From contig NZ_SJZD01000008.1 of assembly GCF_004959765.1 (NCBI RefSeq), positions 120,263 through 184,262 of the forward strand: 64,000 bases of DNA, read 5' to 3'. Under the pieces are notes generated by a model. It was given only the letters and a program-made list of their open reading frames with translations. It was not told where the DNA came from and did not search any database. The DNA comes from Flavobacterium sp. H122 (GTDB lineage Bacteria > Bacteroidota > Bacteroidia > Flavobacteriales > Flavobacteriaceae). Below are positions 38,798 to 47,828 of this stretch, in pieces; position 1 is the stretch's first letter; every line of letters starts with the position of its first letter. Made by a program: the position numbers and the translations under genes.

Positions 38798-41170
38798 ATG
38801 CAGGATTTGTATAAAGATACTTCATCTGAAGAATCTATCAATTTAAAACAATTATTGGTAAGTTATTTGCACTATTGGAAGTGGTTTCTGCTGAGTGTTT
38901 TCTTATGTCTGGCTTTGGCTAAAATTTATTTAAGATATTCTGTTCCTGTTTTTAAGGCTTCAGCTACTTTGTTAATAAAAGATGAAAAGTCCGGTGGTTT
39001 GTCCTCTGAGCTTTCAGCATTTAAAGATTTGGATCTTTTTGGAGGAGGATCTAAAAATATTGATGATGAAATAGAAGTGTTAAAATCGAGGGCACTAGCC
39101 GAAAAAACAATAAAAAAAGGAAGTTTTAATATTAAATATATTCTGGAAGGGAGAATTAAATCTTCAGATGCTTATGGAGCAAACTTGATTAAGATTCAAT
39201 TTGCCCCCAAAGATTCATTATTTTATAAAAAAGATACTTTAATTGGTGTTGATGTTATTTCTGACACTCAATTTGAATTGTTTGATGGTTCTAACAACAG
39301 TAAAGGTAAATTTAATTTTAATCAAAAGATAAAGTCGTCTGAGTTAGGTGAATATTCTATAGTTAAGAATGTATTGTTTGATGAAATAGGTAAGCCTATT
39401 CCGTTTACAAAGAATTTTTATCGTATTGGCATTTATGATACTGAAAAATTAACTGATACGTACAGTAAAAATTTATCTGTATTACCTTTAACAAAAAAAA
39501 CAAATGTTTTAGAACTTTCGATAAGTGACCCGGTTGCAAAAAAGGCTGAGGATTATTTAAATATGTTGATTTCTATTTATAACCAAGAGGCAATAAAAGA
39601 TAAAAATATCATCAGCCAGAAAACTTCTGACTTTATAAACGACAGATTGGGAATTATAACCACAGAGCTGGATGGAGTGGAAAAAGATGTGGAGACTTTT
39701 AAAAAGAGCAAGAAAATTGTAGATATTCCTACGGAGGCCGAGCTTAATTTAAGAGGCAATCAAGAATTAAAAGCAGAAGAAATATCTACTAAAGCACAAT
39801 TGCAGGTAGTCAATATGATGGAGAACTATTTGCACAAAAGTGGTTCTTACGAAATACTCCCGGTTAATATTATTCCTAATGAAAATCAATCAGCTGCAAT
39901 GATAGCCGAGTTTAATAATTTGATTTTGGAAAGGAACAGGATATTGCAAAGTTCTACAGAGGATAATCCAATAGTTGTAAGACTTGATGACAAAATTTCA
40001 AACCTTAAGTCAAATATAGGGGAGAGCCTGAAAAGGTTGAAAAGTTCTCTGGTTTTACAAGATAAAGAGCAGAGTAAATTTGGCAGTCAAATGCAATCTA
40101 AAATAGATGCATTGCCGAAAGTGGAAAGAGAATTCCGTAATATTTTCCGTCAGCAGCAAATCAAAGAAGAACTGTATTTGTATTTGTTCAAAAAGCGAGA
40201 GGAGACTGCAATTACTTTAGCAGGTACTGCTCCAATTTCTAAAATTGTGGACAAAGGCTATTCAAGTGATATTCCAGTCTCTCCAAAAAAGCAGATTATA
40301 TATCTGGTTGCTTTACTTTTGGGGTTGATTATTCCTTTCTCAATTTTATATTTGAAGTTTTTATTAGATACTAAAGTTAAAGACAAAACTGATGTTGATA
40401 GGTTACATATCCCATTCTTGGGTGATGTGCCGCATTCTGATTCAAATAATGAAATTATTCAATCTGATAGCCGTACAAGTTCAGCTGAAGCAATACGTAT
40501 CGTTAGGACAAATTTGGAATTTGTGTTAAGCAATACTTCTATTGAGAAAGCTAAAACTATTTTTGTTACATCCACAATTCCAGGCGAAGGTAAAACTTTT
40601 ATTGCAGCTAATTTAGCAACGACTATGGCTATTTCAGGAAAGAGAGTCTTGTTGATTGGATTGGATATCAGAAACCCTAAAATTGATGAATATTTTCATG
40701 TTCCTTCAAGAGGAGTAACAAATTTTCTTTCAACCGCTGATACTGACATTGACAATTATCTTTTGAAACAATCAGGCTATGAGTATTTTGATATTCTTCC
40801 TTCAGGGGTAATACCTCCTAATCCTGCGGAACTATTAATGAATATTAAGTTGGAAAAACTGTTTGATGAGCTGAAAACAAAATATGATTATATAGTTGTT
40901 GATACCGCTCCGGTTAGTTTGGTTACCGACACTTTATTGATTGCCAAAAATGCAGATGCTTTTGTTTATGTAGTCAGATCTAATTATTTGGAAAAAGAAT
41001 TATTGAAAATCCCAGGTAATCTGTATCAAGAGAAAAAGCTTCCAAATATGTCAATAGTGTTAAACGATACAGATGTTGAGAAGGGCTACGGTTATGGTTA
41101 TGGATATGGAGTTGAGATAATTAAAAAGCCATGGTATCAAAAAATTTTGGACTTAAATCCATTTAAATAA
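38798..41170 (+). CDS. wzc: Polysaccharide co-polymerase / tyrosine autokinase (Wzc-type), copy 2
   Basis: A 790-residue Wzc homologue with the same plan as copy 1: Wzz domain and first helix near residues 25-45, periplasmic coiled coil, GNVR-type region, second helix near 505-525, cytoplasmic BY-kinase domain. Walker A GEGKT is at 596-600, Walker A' is LDIRNPK and Walker B IVVDTAPVS. The Tyr-Gly tail is shorter (four Tyr). It is the last gene of the locus and is followed by a strong terminator. Confidence 0.95.
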   Translation: MQDLYKDTSSEESINLKQLLVSYLHYWKWFLLSVFLCLALAKIYLRYSVPVFKASATLLIKDEKSGGLSSELSAFKDLDLFGGGSKNIDDEIEVLKSRALAEKTIKKGSFNIKYILEGRIKSSDAYGANLIKIQFAPKDSLFYKKDTLIGVDVISDTQFELFDGSNNSKGKFNFNQKIKSSELGEYSIVKNVLFDEIGKPIPFTKNFYRIGIYDTEKLTDTYSKNLSVLPLTKKTNVLELSISDPVAKKAEDYLNMLISIYNQEAIKDKNIISQKTSDFINDRLGIITTELDGVEKDVETFKKSKKIVDIPTEAELNLRGNQELKAEEISTKAQLQVVNMMENYLHKSGSYEILPVNIIPNENQSAAMIAEFNNLILERNRILQSSTEDNPIVVRLDDKISNLKSNIGESLKRLKSSLVLQDKEQSKFGSQMQSKIDALPKVEREFRNIFRQQQIKEELYLYLFKKREETAITLAGTAPISKIVDKGYSSDIPVSPKKQIIYLVALLLGLIIPFSILYLKFLLDTKVKDKTDVDRLHIPFLGDVPHSDSNNEIIQSDSRTSSAEAIRIVRTNLEFVLSNTSIEKAKTIFVTSTIPGEGKTFIAANLATTMAISGKRVLLIGLDIRNPKIDEYFHVPSRGVTNFLSTADTDIDNYLLKQSGYEYFDILPSGVIPPNPAELLMNIKLEKLFDELKTKYDYIVVDTAPVSLVTDTLLIAKNADAFVYVVRSNYLEKELLKIPGNLYQEKKLPNMSIVLNDTDVEKGYGYGYGYGVEIIKKPWYQKILDLNPFK

Positions 41171-41190
41171 CATTGTTTGTTTATTATATG

Positions 41191-41224
41191 AAAAGAGGCT
41201 GTCTTAATAAGACAGCCTCTTTTA
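41191..41224 (+). terminator. Terminator closing the capsule locus
   Basis: Fifteen-base perfect arms (AAAAGAGGCTGTCTT and its complement) with a three-base loop end in a T-run. Both flanks are A/T runs, so it may also terminate the minus-strand gene ending at 41349. An almost matching hairpin occurs at 52093. Confidence 0.92.
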
Positions 41225-41348
41225 TGTTGATTTAATCTTTAGCTGTAAGTAGTCTGTCTCAATTCTTAAAACATATACGGTACTTTAACTGGTGTCCAAT
41301 TAGTTTCAGAGAATGAATTTTAGAATCATTTTATAGTTTATCTTTCTT

Positions 41349-42329
41349 TTATTTTTCAAGGATAATTTTTTCATTAAACTTTTTACCATCAGAAGTTGTT
41401 CCAACCAAGAAGTAAACACCCTGAGAAAATTCTTCAGTATTTACTAAAGTTTCAATATTTTGAGTAACATTAAAATGTTTAACGGTTTGACCTAATTGAT
41501 TGTAAATAGTAATTGAAGCGTCCTGTTGAGATAAGATTTTAAAGTTGTCTTTTGCAGGGTTTGGATACACTTTTAAAACTTTACTTTTTTCAAAATCTTC
41601 TACCCCTAAAGTATTATCTAATAATCTAAAATTATCAATTGCCCATTCTTCACTAAGTTGATTTGCGTACACTCTAATTCTAAGGTCTAAAGTACTCGCA
41701 CTTATTGATAAATTTTTTTCAAACTCAGTAAATGTGCTTGTTAATACAGTTCCATCCCCTATATCGTTATTGTCAGTATCTAAAGCTAAAGATTTATTGT
41801 TTGTGCCTGATATAATATTATTGTTGGTAAAAAAGCGAAAAATAGGAGTATAGGATCCACTTCCATTTAATCGATATTCAACTATAAGATAATCAGAATG
41901 TGATGTTGCTGGTGTACAAGGTAAACAGTCAAATGAGGCACTTATGTTATTTGCTGCAAATAATCCTTTGAAAGTGATACTAGTTTTACCACTTACATTT
42001 ATGCCGGTCCAATCTATTTGTTGTTCTTCTGTACCAGCAATAGTTGTACCTGTTAAATTGTCTTGATCTTCTCCTGCCCAAAATTTTGTTCCCTGAACTG
42101 ATTGATATCCAGTAGGTCCAGTGAATTGTGTGTTAATTCCTGTGTTATCGGTTCTTACAAAATAAGAAGTATATGGAGACCCAAATCCTGTGTTATTTTC
42201 AGCATTTCTAGTTCCACTTGAAGGTGCTCCTGTGTCTTCAAATGTGTCACTCCAAAACTGGGATTGAGCTTGGCTACTAAAAATGTTTATAACTATCACT
42301 ATGACTGTTAAAGTAATTTTTTGTTTCAT
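41349..42329 (-). CDS. Secreted T9SS cargo protein with one 'DTFED' module
   Basis: A 326-residue protein with a signal peptide (MKQKITLTVIVIVINIFSSQ) and a C-terminal type A sorting domain of about 75 residues (VYPNPAKDNFKIL, IYNQLGQTVKHF, FSQGVYFLVG). The middle 210 residues form one module starting FWSDTFEDTGAPSSGTR, with EEQQIDWTGINVSGKTSITF and EEWAIDNFRLLD; the same module occurs twice in the neighbour at 43133-45019. It is likely a beta-sandwich adhesin-like domain exported through the T9SS. Function unknown. Confidence 0.88.
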   Translation of the reverse strand: MKQKITLTVIVIVINIFSSQAQSQFWSDTFEDTGAPSSGTRNAENNTGFGSPYTSYFVRTDNTGINTQFTGPTGYQSVQGTKFWAGEDQDNLTGTTIAGTEEQQIDWTGINVSGKTSITFKGLFAANNISASFDCLPCTPATSHSDYLIVEYRLNGSGSYTPIFRFFTNNNIISGTNNKSLALDTDNNDIGDGTVLTSTFTEFEKNLSISASTLDLRIRVYANQLSEEWAIDNFRLLDNTLGVEDFEKSKVLKVYPNPAKDNFKILSQQDASITIYNQLGQTVKHFNVTQNIETLVNTEEFSQGVYFLVGTTSDGKKFNEKIILEK

Positions 42330-42502
42330 CTTGCTAAAGTTTAGTTTGTTATTGTTTAAATGTCATATAAAAATAATTAATTATGTTGAAGATATACATA
42401 GTTTTCTTAAAAAATTTAACAAGATAAATCTTTCTTTTTTTGAAATATGTTTAACCCTTATTCAAGAATCTTTTAATTACAATAATTTTAATGTAAAATA
42501 TT

Positions 42503-43012
42503 TTATTTTACCAGCCTGAAGTTGAATAGTGAAACAATTTCACTTCCTATTCTTTTATTTTTAGGACAATTGTTATGATCAAAATTTTTATTATAGTCCC
42601 ATTCTTTACTATGTAAATGACAGCCTCCTACTGATAAATAAATAAAGCTAGTATAAGTTTTATAACCATCGGCTTCAATTTCAACTTCAATTTTTCTGCT
42701 AATTTTACCTTCAGGGATAAAACCAGAAACAATGGTATAATCACCATTTGATGTTAAAATATTTTTAGTTGTGTTGAAAAGTCTATTTGTTTTAGCTTTT
42801 ACGGTCATTTTACAATCCCCAATTGGTTGTGATGTTATTGCGTCAACAATGGAGCCTTTTAAAATGATTTTTTGTGACACTTCTGAAAAAGGCAACAAAT
42901 CTATAACAGAACTTTTTTCTTCAGTAGTGTTTGCAAATACTTTTGCGCCTGAAAAGGCTAAAATACCCATGGAAACTATACCTGTTTTTTTAACAAACAA
43001 TCTTCTTTTCAT
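42503..43012 (-). CDS. Exported protein with twin-arginine-like signal, function unknown
   Basis: A 169-residue protein starting MKRRLFVKKTGIVSMGILAF, which resembles a Tat signal (Arg-Arg, then Phe-Val) ending near KVFANT. The rest looks like a beta sandwich similar in outline to carboxypeptidase-regulatory or intradiol-dioxygenase-like folds (LKGSIVDAITSQPIGDCKMT, then SNGDYTIVSGFIPEG). The C-terminal third has His and Cys residues (GGCHLHSKEWDYNKNFDHNN) that could bind metal. The catalytic Tyr/His set of true intradiol dioxygenases cannot be confirmed. Confidence 0.65.
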   Translation of the reverse strand: MKRRLFVKKTGIVSMGILAFSGAKVFANTTEEKSSVIDLLPFSEVSQKIILKGSIVDAITSQPIGDCKMTVKAKTNRLFNTTKNILTSNGDYTIVSGFIPEGKISRKIEVEIEADGYKTYTSFIYLSVGGCHLHSKEWDYNKNFDHNNCPKNKRIGSEIVSLFNFRLVK

Positions 43013-43132
43013 AATTTTTAGATTTGATATTTTAAAAAAGAGACAACTTTTTTAGTTTTAAAGTGATTAAATTCAATAAATTATTGTTTTAAATAAAGCC
43101 AAAAAATTTGTCAATTCAAAACGATATTAAAT

Positions 43133-45019
43133 TTAGTTCTTTATAACTAATTTTTGAGTAATTACTTTAGTTCCATTTGTTCCTTTGACAAAATAAAAGC
43201 CATCAGATAACTGATTTAAATTAACTGTATTTATCAAATTTGAACTTATTTTAAAAGTTTTAACAGTTTGGCCTAATTGATTTATTACTTCAAAATTTCC
43301 ATCAAAATCAGATTTAATATTAATTGCATTACCCTTATTTGGATTTGGAAACATTACGAATGATTTGGTTTTAACAAAGTCATCGTTGCTTAATGTACTG
43401 TCTAATAGCCTTAAGTTATCCATAGCCCATTCTTCATTACTTGAATTTGTATATGATCTAACCCTCAAGTCTAATGTATTTCCCGTTGTAGGTATTGATT
43501 TCTCAAATTCTTGAAAACTTGTTGTAAGAATTGTTCCATCACCAATATTATCATCATTGGTATCTAAAGCCAGAGATTTATTGTTGGTTCCTGAGAAAAT
43601 ATCGTTATTACCATAAAATTTCAAAAGTGTATTGTAAGAACCTCCGTCAATTCTATATTCAACAATTATATAGTCACTATGTGCTGCTCCTAATGCCTGT
43701 GTGTCAAAAGCAGCAGATGTGTTATTTGCTGCAAAAAGTCCTTTAAAAACTAAACCAACTTTACTGCTAATGTTTATCCCAGTCCAATCTATTTGTTGTT
43801 CTTCAGTTCCAACTATTGCTGATCCAGATAACTCATCATGATTTTCTCCAGCCCAAAATTTAGCTCCTTCTGCTAATAAATATCCACCACTAAGTGATGT
43901 TACTATATCAATATTTGAGTTGCTAGTTCTCACAAAATAAGAAGTAAAAGGAGAACCTGTTCCTATGTTGCTCTCTGCAATTCTAGTACCGCTTGAAGGT
44001 GCTCCTGTATCTTCAAAAGTATCATTCCAAAAAGAGGGTGTAGGTTCTGGAACATATGTTACCACAGCATTTCCTGTCATAGTTGCAGCACATTGCCCAT
44101 TTGTTCTTGTACCTACTACTGTATATGTTCCTGAAACTGTTTGATTGCCAAAAGAAATTGAAGAACCTGTTCCTGCTACTGGAGAGCCAACATTTGAACC
44201 GTCTTTTTTTAACTGATATGTAACGCCTATTTCTGAATTTGATAATCCAACAGGAACGGTAGAACCAGATCCTCCGCCTGTAACATTATAGGCAATTGGA
44301 TTAATACATGTAATACCTTCCTGTAGTTTAAAATTGTCTATTGCCCATTCTTCACTACCTCCATCCGTAAAACTTCTTATTCTAAGATTCAAACTTGTTC
44401 CGGTACCTGAAATTTGTTTTTCAAAAGATTGAAAAGTTGAACTAAGTACTGTACCATCACCTACATTGTCCCCATCTGTATCTAAAGCTAATGATTTGTT
44501 ACCTGTACCACTATTTATTATGTTATTAGCATAAAATTTTAAAAGTGATACATAAGGACCACCGTCTATACTGTATTCAACAATTATATAGTCGCTGTGG
44601 GTTGAACCTAATACTGAATTTTCAAAAGCATTAGTAGTATTATTAGCAGCAAAAAGCCCATTAAATGATAAATTAGTTTTACCACTAATGTTTATTCCTG
44701 CCCAATCTATTTGTTGTTCTTCAGTTCCAACTACTTTTGAACCGGTAATTTCATCATGATTTTCACCTGCCCAAAATTTTGAACCTTCCCCAGATAAATA
44801 ACCACCACTGAGTGATGTTACAACGCTAATACTAGTGTTATTAGTTCTTGTGAAATATGAAATGAATGGTGATCCAGTTCCAGTATCGCTTTCTGGAGTC
44901 CTCGTACCGCTTGAAGGCGCTCCCGCGTCCTCAAAAGTATCACTCCAAAAAACTTGAGCTTGAGCACTAAATATGCTGAAGACAAGTAGGAGGAATGATA
45001 AAGTAATTTTAATCTTCAT
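43133..45019 (-). CDS. Secreted T9SS cargo protein with two 'DTFED' modules
   Basis: A 628-residue protein with signal peptide (cleavage probably after FSAQA), module 1 at about residues 23-233, a linker domain of about 90 residues with Ig-like features (GVTYQLKKDGSNVGSPVAGT, SGTYTVVGTRTNGQC), module 2 at about 327-535 and a type A sorting domain at the end (FVMFPNPNKGN, INQLGQTVKTFKI). The two modules are close copies of each other and of the single module in the gene at 41349. The architecture suggests a surface adhesin or matrix protein. It follows the formyltransferase gene on the same strand after 66 bases. Confidence 0.88.
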   Translation of the reverse strand: MKIKITLSFLLLVFSIFSAQAQVFWSDTFEDAGAPSSGTRTPESDTGTGSPFISYFTRTNNTSISVVTSLSGGYLSGEGSKFWAGENHDEITGSKVVGTEEQQIDWAGINISGKTNLSFNGLFAANNTTNAFENSVLGSTHSDYIIVEYSIDGGPYVSLLKFYANNIINSGTGNKSLALDTDGDNVGDGTVLSSTFQSFEKQISGTGTSLNLRIRSFTDGGSEEWAIDNFKLQEGITCINPIAYNVTGGGSGSTVPVGLSNSEIGVTYQLKKDGSNVGSPVAGTGSSISFGNQTVSGTYTVVGTRTNGQCAATMTGNAVVTYVPEPTPSFWNDTFEDTGAPSSGTRIAESNIGTGSPFTSYFVRTSNSNIDIVTSLSGGYLLAEGAKFWAGENHDELSGSAIVGTEEQQIDWTGINISSKVGLVFKGLFAANNTSAAFDTQALGAAHSDYIIVEYRIDGGSYNTLLKFYGNNDIFSGTNNKSLALDTNDDNIGDGTILTTSFQEFEKSIPTTGNTLDLRVRSYTNSSNEEWAMDNLRLLDSTLSNDDFVKTKSFVMFPNPNKGNAINIKSDFDGNFEVINQLGQTVKTFKISSNLINTVNLNQLSDGFYFVKGTNGTKVITQKLVIKN

Positions 45020-45085
45020 ATTAATTAGTTTTAGTTAGTTTGTTAAATGTTATTTTTTTAGAAGTTTTAGTTTAGTTAGATTTTT

Positions 45086-46021
45086 TTAAATTAAAGAGCA
45101 TTCGTCTATTTTCTTTAATTGAACGTATTGTTGTGATGTCATAATCCCTTCATCAGTAGCTAAAATTTTTACTGCAATGACTTCGTTATCAGAGCAGGCA
45201 ACTTTGATCATGCCATCATCAGTTATAGCTATAATAGTTCCGACTGTTGAATCATAGTGACGTTCATCAATTGCAATTGCTGAAATTATTTTTATTTGCT
45301 CACCAAGTAAAGTGGCATCTGCTCCTACATTCCAAGGATTGCAAGCGTTTATTAAAGCGATAATTTCAATTGCATTCATGCTTTTCCAGTTGATATAGGT
45401 GTCCAGTAATTCTGGCTTTTCGTAATAACATGCATCATCTTCGTTTTGAGGAAAACTAGGTATTTTAGTTCCGTACTCTAGCATATTAGCTACGTTTAAA
45501 ACTATTTGCGACATTCTGTTGCTTAACTTAATAGTCAGACTTCCGTAAGTTTCACTCTTTTCGATGGTTATAGGATCGTTGAAAATAATATTGCCTTGGT
45601 CAAATTTGTCATTCATAAAATGTGCACAAATGGCTGTTTTATTTTCTTGATTTCTCAGAACTTCAAAAATTGGCATTGCACCTCTGTATCTAGGCAGTGG
45701 CGCTGGGTGAAAATTTATAAACTTATCATAACCATAGGATAAAACAGATTCTGGAATTAAAAAAGGAAAAGAAATGGAAAAAATGTAATCAGGCTGGATT
45801 TCATCAAGCCATTCCCGCATTGCTAAAACAGATTTTTTTGTTGGAAAAGATTTGAATGGCAAGCCACTGTTTGAAGTCTCTTTTTCTAAGGAATCAATAA
45901 TGGTTTTACTGCCTTTCCCAATTGCTATTCCATAAAGAAATTTTTCAATTGCAAGTAATTGTAATGATCGGAAAGCAAATTTTCCGCCACATAGTATTAC
46001 TATTTTCTTTTTCTTTTCCAT
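45086..46021 (-). CDS. Formyltransferase-family protein (Fmt-like), substrate unknown
   Basis: A 311-residue protein of the methionyl-tRNA/sugar N10-formyltetrahydrofolate formyltransferase family. The catalytic triad is complete: Asn103 and His105 in FINFHPAPLPRYRGA and Asp141 in FDQGNI. A C-terminal OB-like domain follows (YINWKSMNAIEIIALINACN). It differs from housekeeping Fmt (HPAPLPRYRG in place of HPSLLPRWRG) and resembles N-formyltransferases of sugars or small amines. The ATG at 46021 lies one base after the stop of the upstream gene; an earlier ATG at 46066 would overlap it. The two are surely coupled. Confidence 0.85.
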   Translation of the reverse strand: MEKKKKIVILCGGKFAFRSLQLLAIEKFLYGIAIGKGSKTIIDSLEKETSNSGLPFKSFPTKKSVLAMREWLDEIQPDYIFSISFPFLIPESVLSYGYDKFINFHPAPLPRYRGAMPIFEVLRNQENKTAICAHFMNDKFDQGNIIFNDPITIEKSETYGSLTIKLSNRMSQIVLNVANMLEYGTKIPSFPQNEDDACYYEKPELLDTYINWKSMNAIEIIALINACNPWNVGADATLLGEQIKIISAIAIDERHYDSTVGTIIAITDDGMIKVACSDNEVIAVKILATDEGIMTSQQYVQLKKIDECSLI

Positions 46022-46022
46022 A

Positions 46023-47174
46023 TTAAATACAAGCGTAACTATTATACCAAGCAGATGTAGCCTCATTTAATTCTTGATTATACAAGTCATCAAAATAATT
46101 TGCAGTATTTTCTATTATCGCATTTATTTTTAAGGTACTATTTCCACTTTCATCCGGAACAACTAATGCTTCATATAATGGAGCAATTGTATGATTGTAT
46201 TTAGAATGGAAAGTGATTAAACCTCTAGGACTTTTAAACTCAAATGAATCAAGATCGCTAATAACTTTTGTTATATTGTTATTATTGATTTCTAAAAGAG
46301 TTAGTACTTTTTGAATAATAACAGCACTTTCCCATCCTAATAATGAAAAAAGATTAGGCTTTTTACCAACAGATTCAATATGCTCTATAAATGAATTGTT
46401 TTCTGTATTTTTTATTTCTTTTGACCAAGCCGCAATCCCATGAATATTAGTACTTGGGCAAACGGCATTTTTTAACATTGTTTCTTCTAAGCCAAAAGGC
46501 GTTAAAAAAATGGGAAGATTGGTTTCTCCAAATAAATTTTTTGTTTTTTCAAAATACCATTGCACGTAATCACCACTAAATAAAGATAATAATGCAGAAT
46601 CAGGATGTGATTTTATATGCTCTATTAGAGGTTCCATTGTGAAATCATCATCCTTGTATCCTGTGGCATGATTAAAACATATTTTTCCACCTGCATCCTC
46701 AAAACTTTTTGAAATACTATAAGTTTGCAGATAACCTCCATCATAATAACCAGTTACCATTCCACCCGTTTTGTAGCCTTTTTTAATAGCTAATTGGGAT
46801 GATAAATATGCTCCTAAAGAATTGTGTAATGAATGGTAAATTATGTTTGGACAAACTGACCACTCTTGAGGCATATTGGCTCCAGCATCAAGGACAATTA
46901 AAATCTTATTTGTTGCTAAAAATAGCGGTCTTAATAATTCTGCTGCTCTGTGACCTATATATGCAATAACAAGCTCTACATCTTCATCTAATATTAATTT
47001 TTCTGCAGCACGATAACATTGCTGTTTGTCAGCTCCAAAACCTATGTTTTCGGTTATGATTTTTAATTGATCAATACCGATGTTTTTCAAATTAGATTTT
47101 AATCCTTCAAAAATATCAAATCCAATTGTCGAATAATAAGTAGATTTTGGTAATAAGAGTCCAATTTTTTTCAT
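46023..47174 (-). CDS. Periplasmic-binding-protein-fold protein without signal peptide
   Basis: A 383-residue protein resembling Leu/Ile/Val-binding proteins (Peripla_BP_6 fold). The core starts IGLLLPKSTYYSTIGFDIFEGLKS almost at residue 1 (shown in part), and VELVIAYIGHRAAELLRPLF and IFLTPFGLEETML are family-like. Normal members have a signal peptide or lipobox; this one has none, so it is predicted to be cytoplasmic. No transporter permease or ATPase is nearby. It sits between the collar-fold genes and the formyltransferase and may bind the small molecule on which that enzyme acts. Confidence 0.78.
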   Translation of the reverse strand: MKKIGLLLPKSTYYSTIGFDIFEGLKSNLKNIGIDQLKIITENIGFGADKQQCYRAAEKLILDEDVELVIAYIGHRAAELLRPLFLATNKILIVLDAGANMPQEWSVCPNIIYHSLHNSLGAYLSSQLAIKKGYKTGGMVTGYYDGGYLQTYSISKSFEDAGGKICFNHATGYKDDDFTMEPLIEHIKSHPDSALLSLFSGDYVQWYFEKTKNLFGETNLPIFLTPFGLEETMLKNAVCPSTNIHGIAAWSKEIKNTENNSFIEHIESVGKKPNLFSLLGWESAVIIQKVLTLLEINNNNITKVISDLDSFEFKSPRGLITFHSKYNHTIAPLYEALVVPDESGNSTLKINAIIENTANYFDDLYNQELNEATSAWYNSYACI

Positions 47175-47213
47175 TTATATAAAATCAGGCAATTTTTAAT
47201 TGCCTTTATTTTT

Positions 47214-47771
47214 TTAGTTACGAGATGGGAAAATACCTTCAATAGCAATACTATAATTCATTGTTAAATAAGGGTTCAGAATAGAAAATGGTTGACTGCC
47301 CCCTGCTGAAGCAGTGGCTCCTGAAACTACTGGTGCGCCTAATGACGCTGTTGGAGATGCAAGTGGCCCAAAAGTATCATTCACTGCATTACCAATGTAG
47401 TTGTTTGTCGCTGATGAATCTTCACTTGCTGAAGTTACTGGAATTCTTACATTAATCCCAGTTGCGGCATGATTATGAATGGGCATATTTGTTGTAAGAA
47501 GTGTTGCATTAGTATTTCCACCTATTTCTCCTATAGTGTAATTAGGTAGTCCAGGTCCAGTACCTTGCCCAATAGGTACTCGTCCGCTTAAATTTGGTAA
47601 GGCAAAAGTTGTTTGGCCATTGCCACCATAAATAGTTCCTATTAAGGAAAATAATGCTGTGTTTTGAGCTATTGACAATATTTGTCCTTGGCAAGTCATA
47701 TGACCAATAGGAGCAAAGTTAAAACCAAAGATTTTAATTTCTCCAATAAAAGGTTCTGCAGATGTAGACAT
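47214..47771 (-). CDS. Phage tail collar-domain protein, copy B
   Basis: A 185-residue protein of the tail-collar family (PF07484; the bacterial branch is often called microcystin-dependent protein). The N-terminal collar domain is PFIGEIKIFGFNFAPIGHMT, CQGQILSIAQNTALFSLIGT and YGGNGQTTFALPNLSGR. It has no signal peptide. The central and C-terminal parts, from TTNMPIHNHAATGINVRIP onward, are almost identical to copy A at 47829. These proteins occur outside phages in many bacteria without a known role. It is 39 bases upstream of the binding-protein gene. Confidence 0.88.
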   Translation of the reverse strand: MSTSAEPFIGEIKIFGFNFAPIGHMTCQGQILSIAQNTALFSLIGTIYGGNGQTTFALPNLSGRVPIGQGTGPGLPNYTIGEIGGNTNATLLTTNMPIHNHAATGINVRIPVTSASEDSSATNNYIGNAVNDTFGPLASPTASLGAPVVSGATASAGGSQPFSILNPYLTMNYSIAIEGIFPSRN

Positions 47772-47828
47772 AATTTAACAGTTTGTTTTTTGTTGAATTA
47801 ATTATAAAAAATCAATATTTTTTTAAAC

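Noticed and set aside
14663..41170. Insertion sequence or transposase remnant in the capsule locus
   Set aside because: No transposase-like frame or terminal inverted repeats were seen, although the locus type is often mobile.
45086..46021. Housekeeping methionyl-tRNA formyltransferase
   Set aside because: It departs from Fmt around the active-site loop, is smaller in the C-terminal domain, and is not next to def or rRNA/tRNA genes; an operon with a binding-protein fold points to another substrate.
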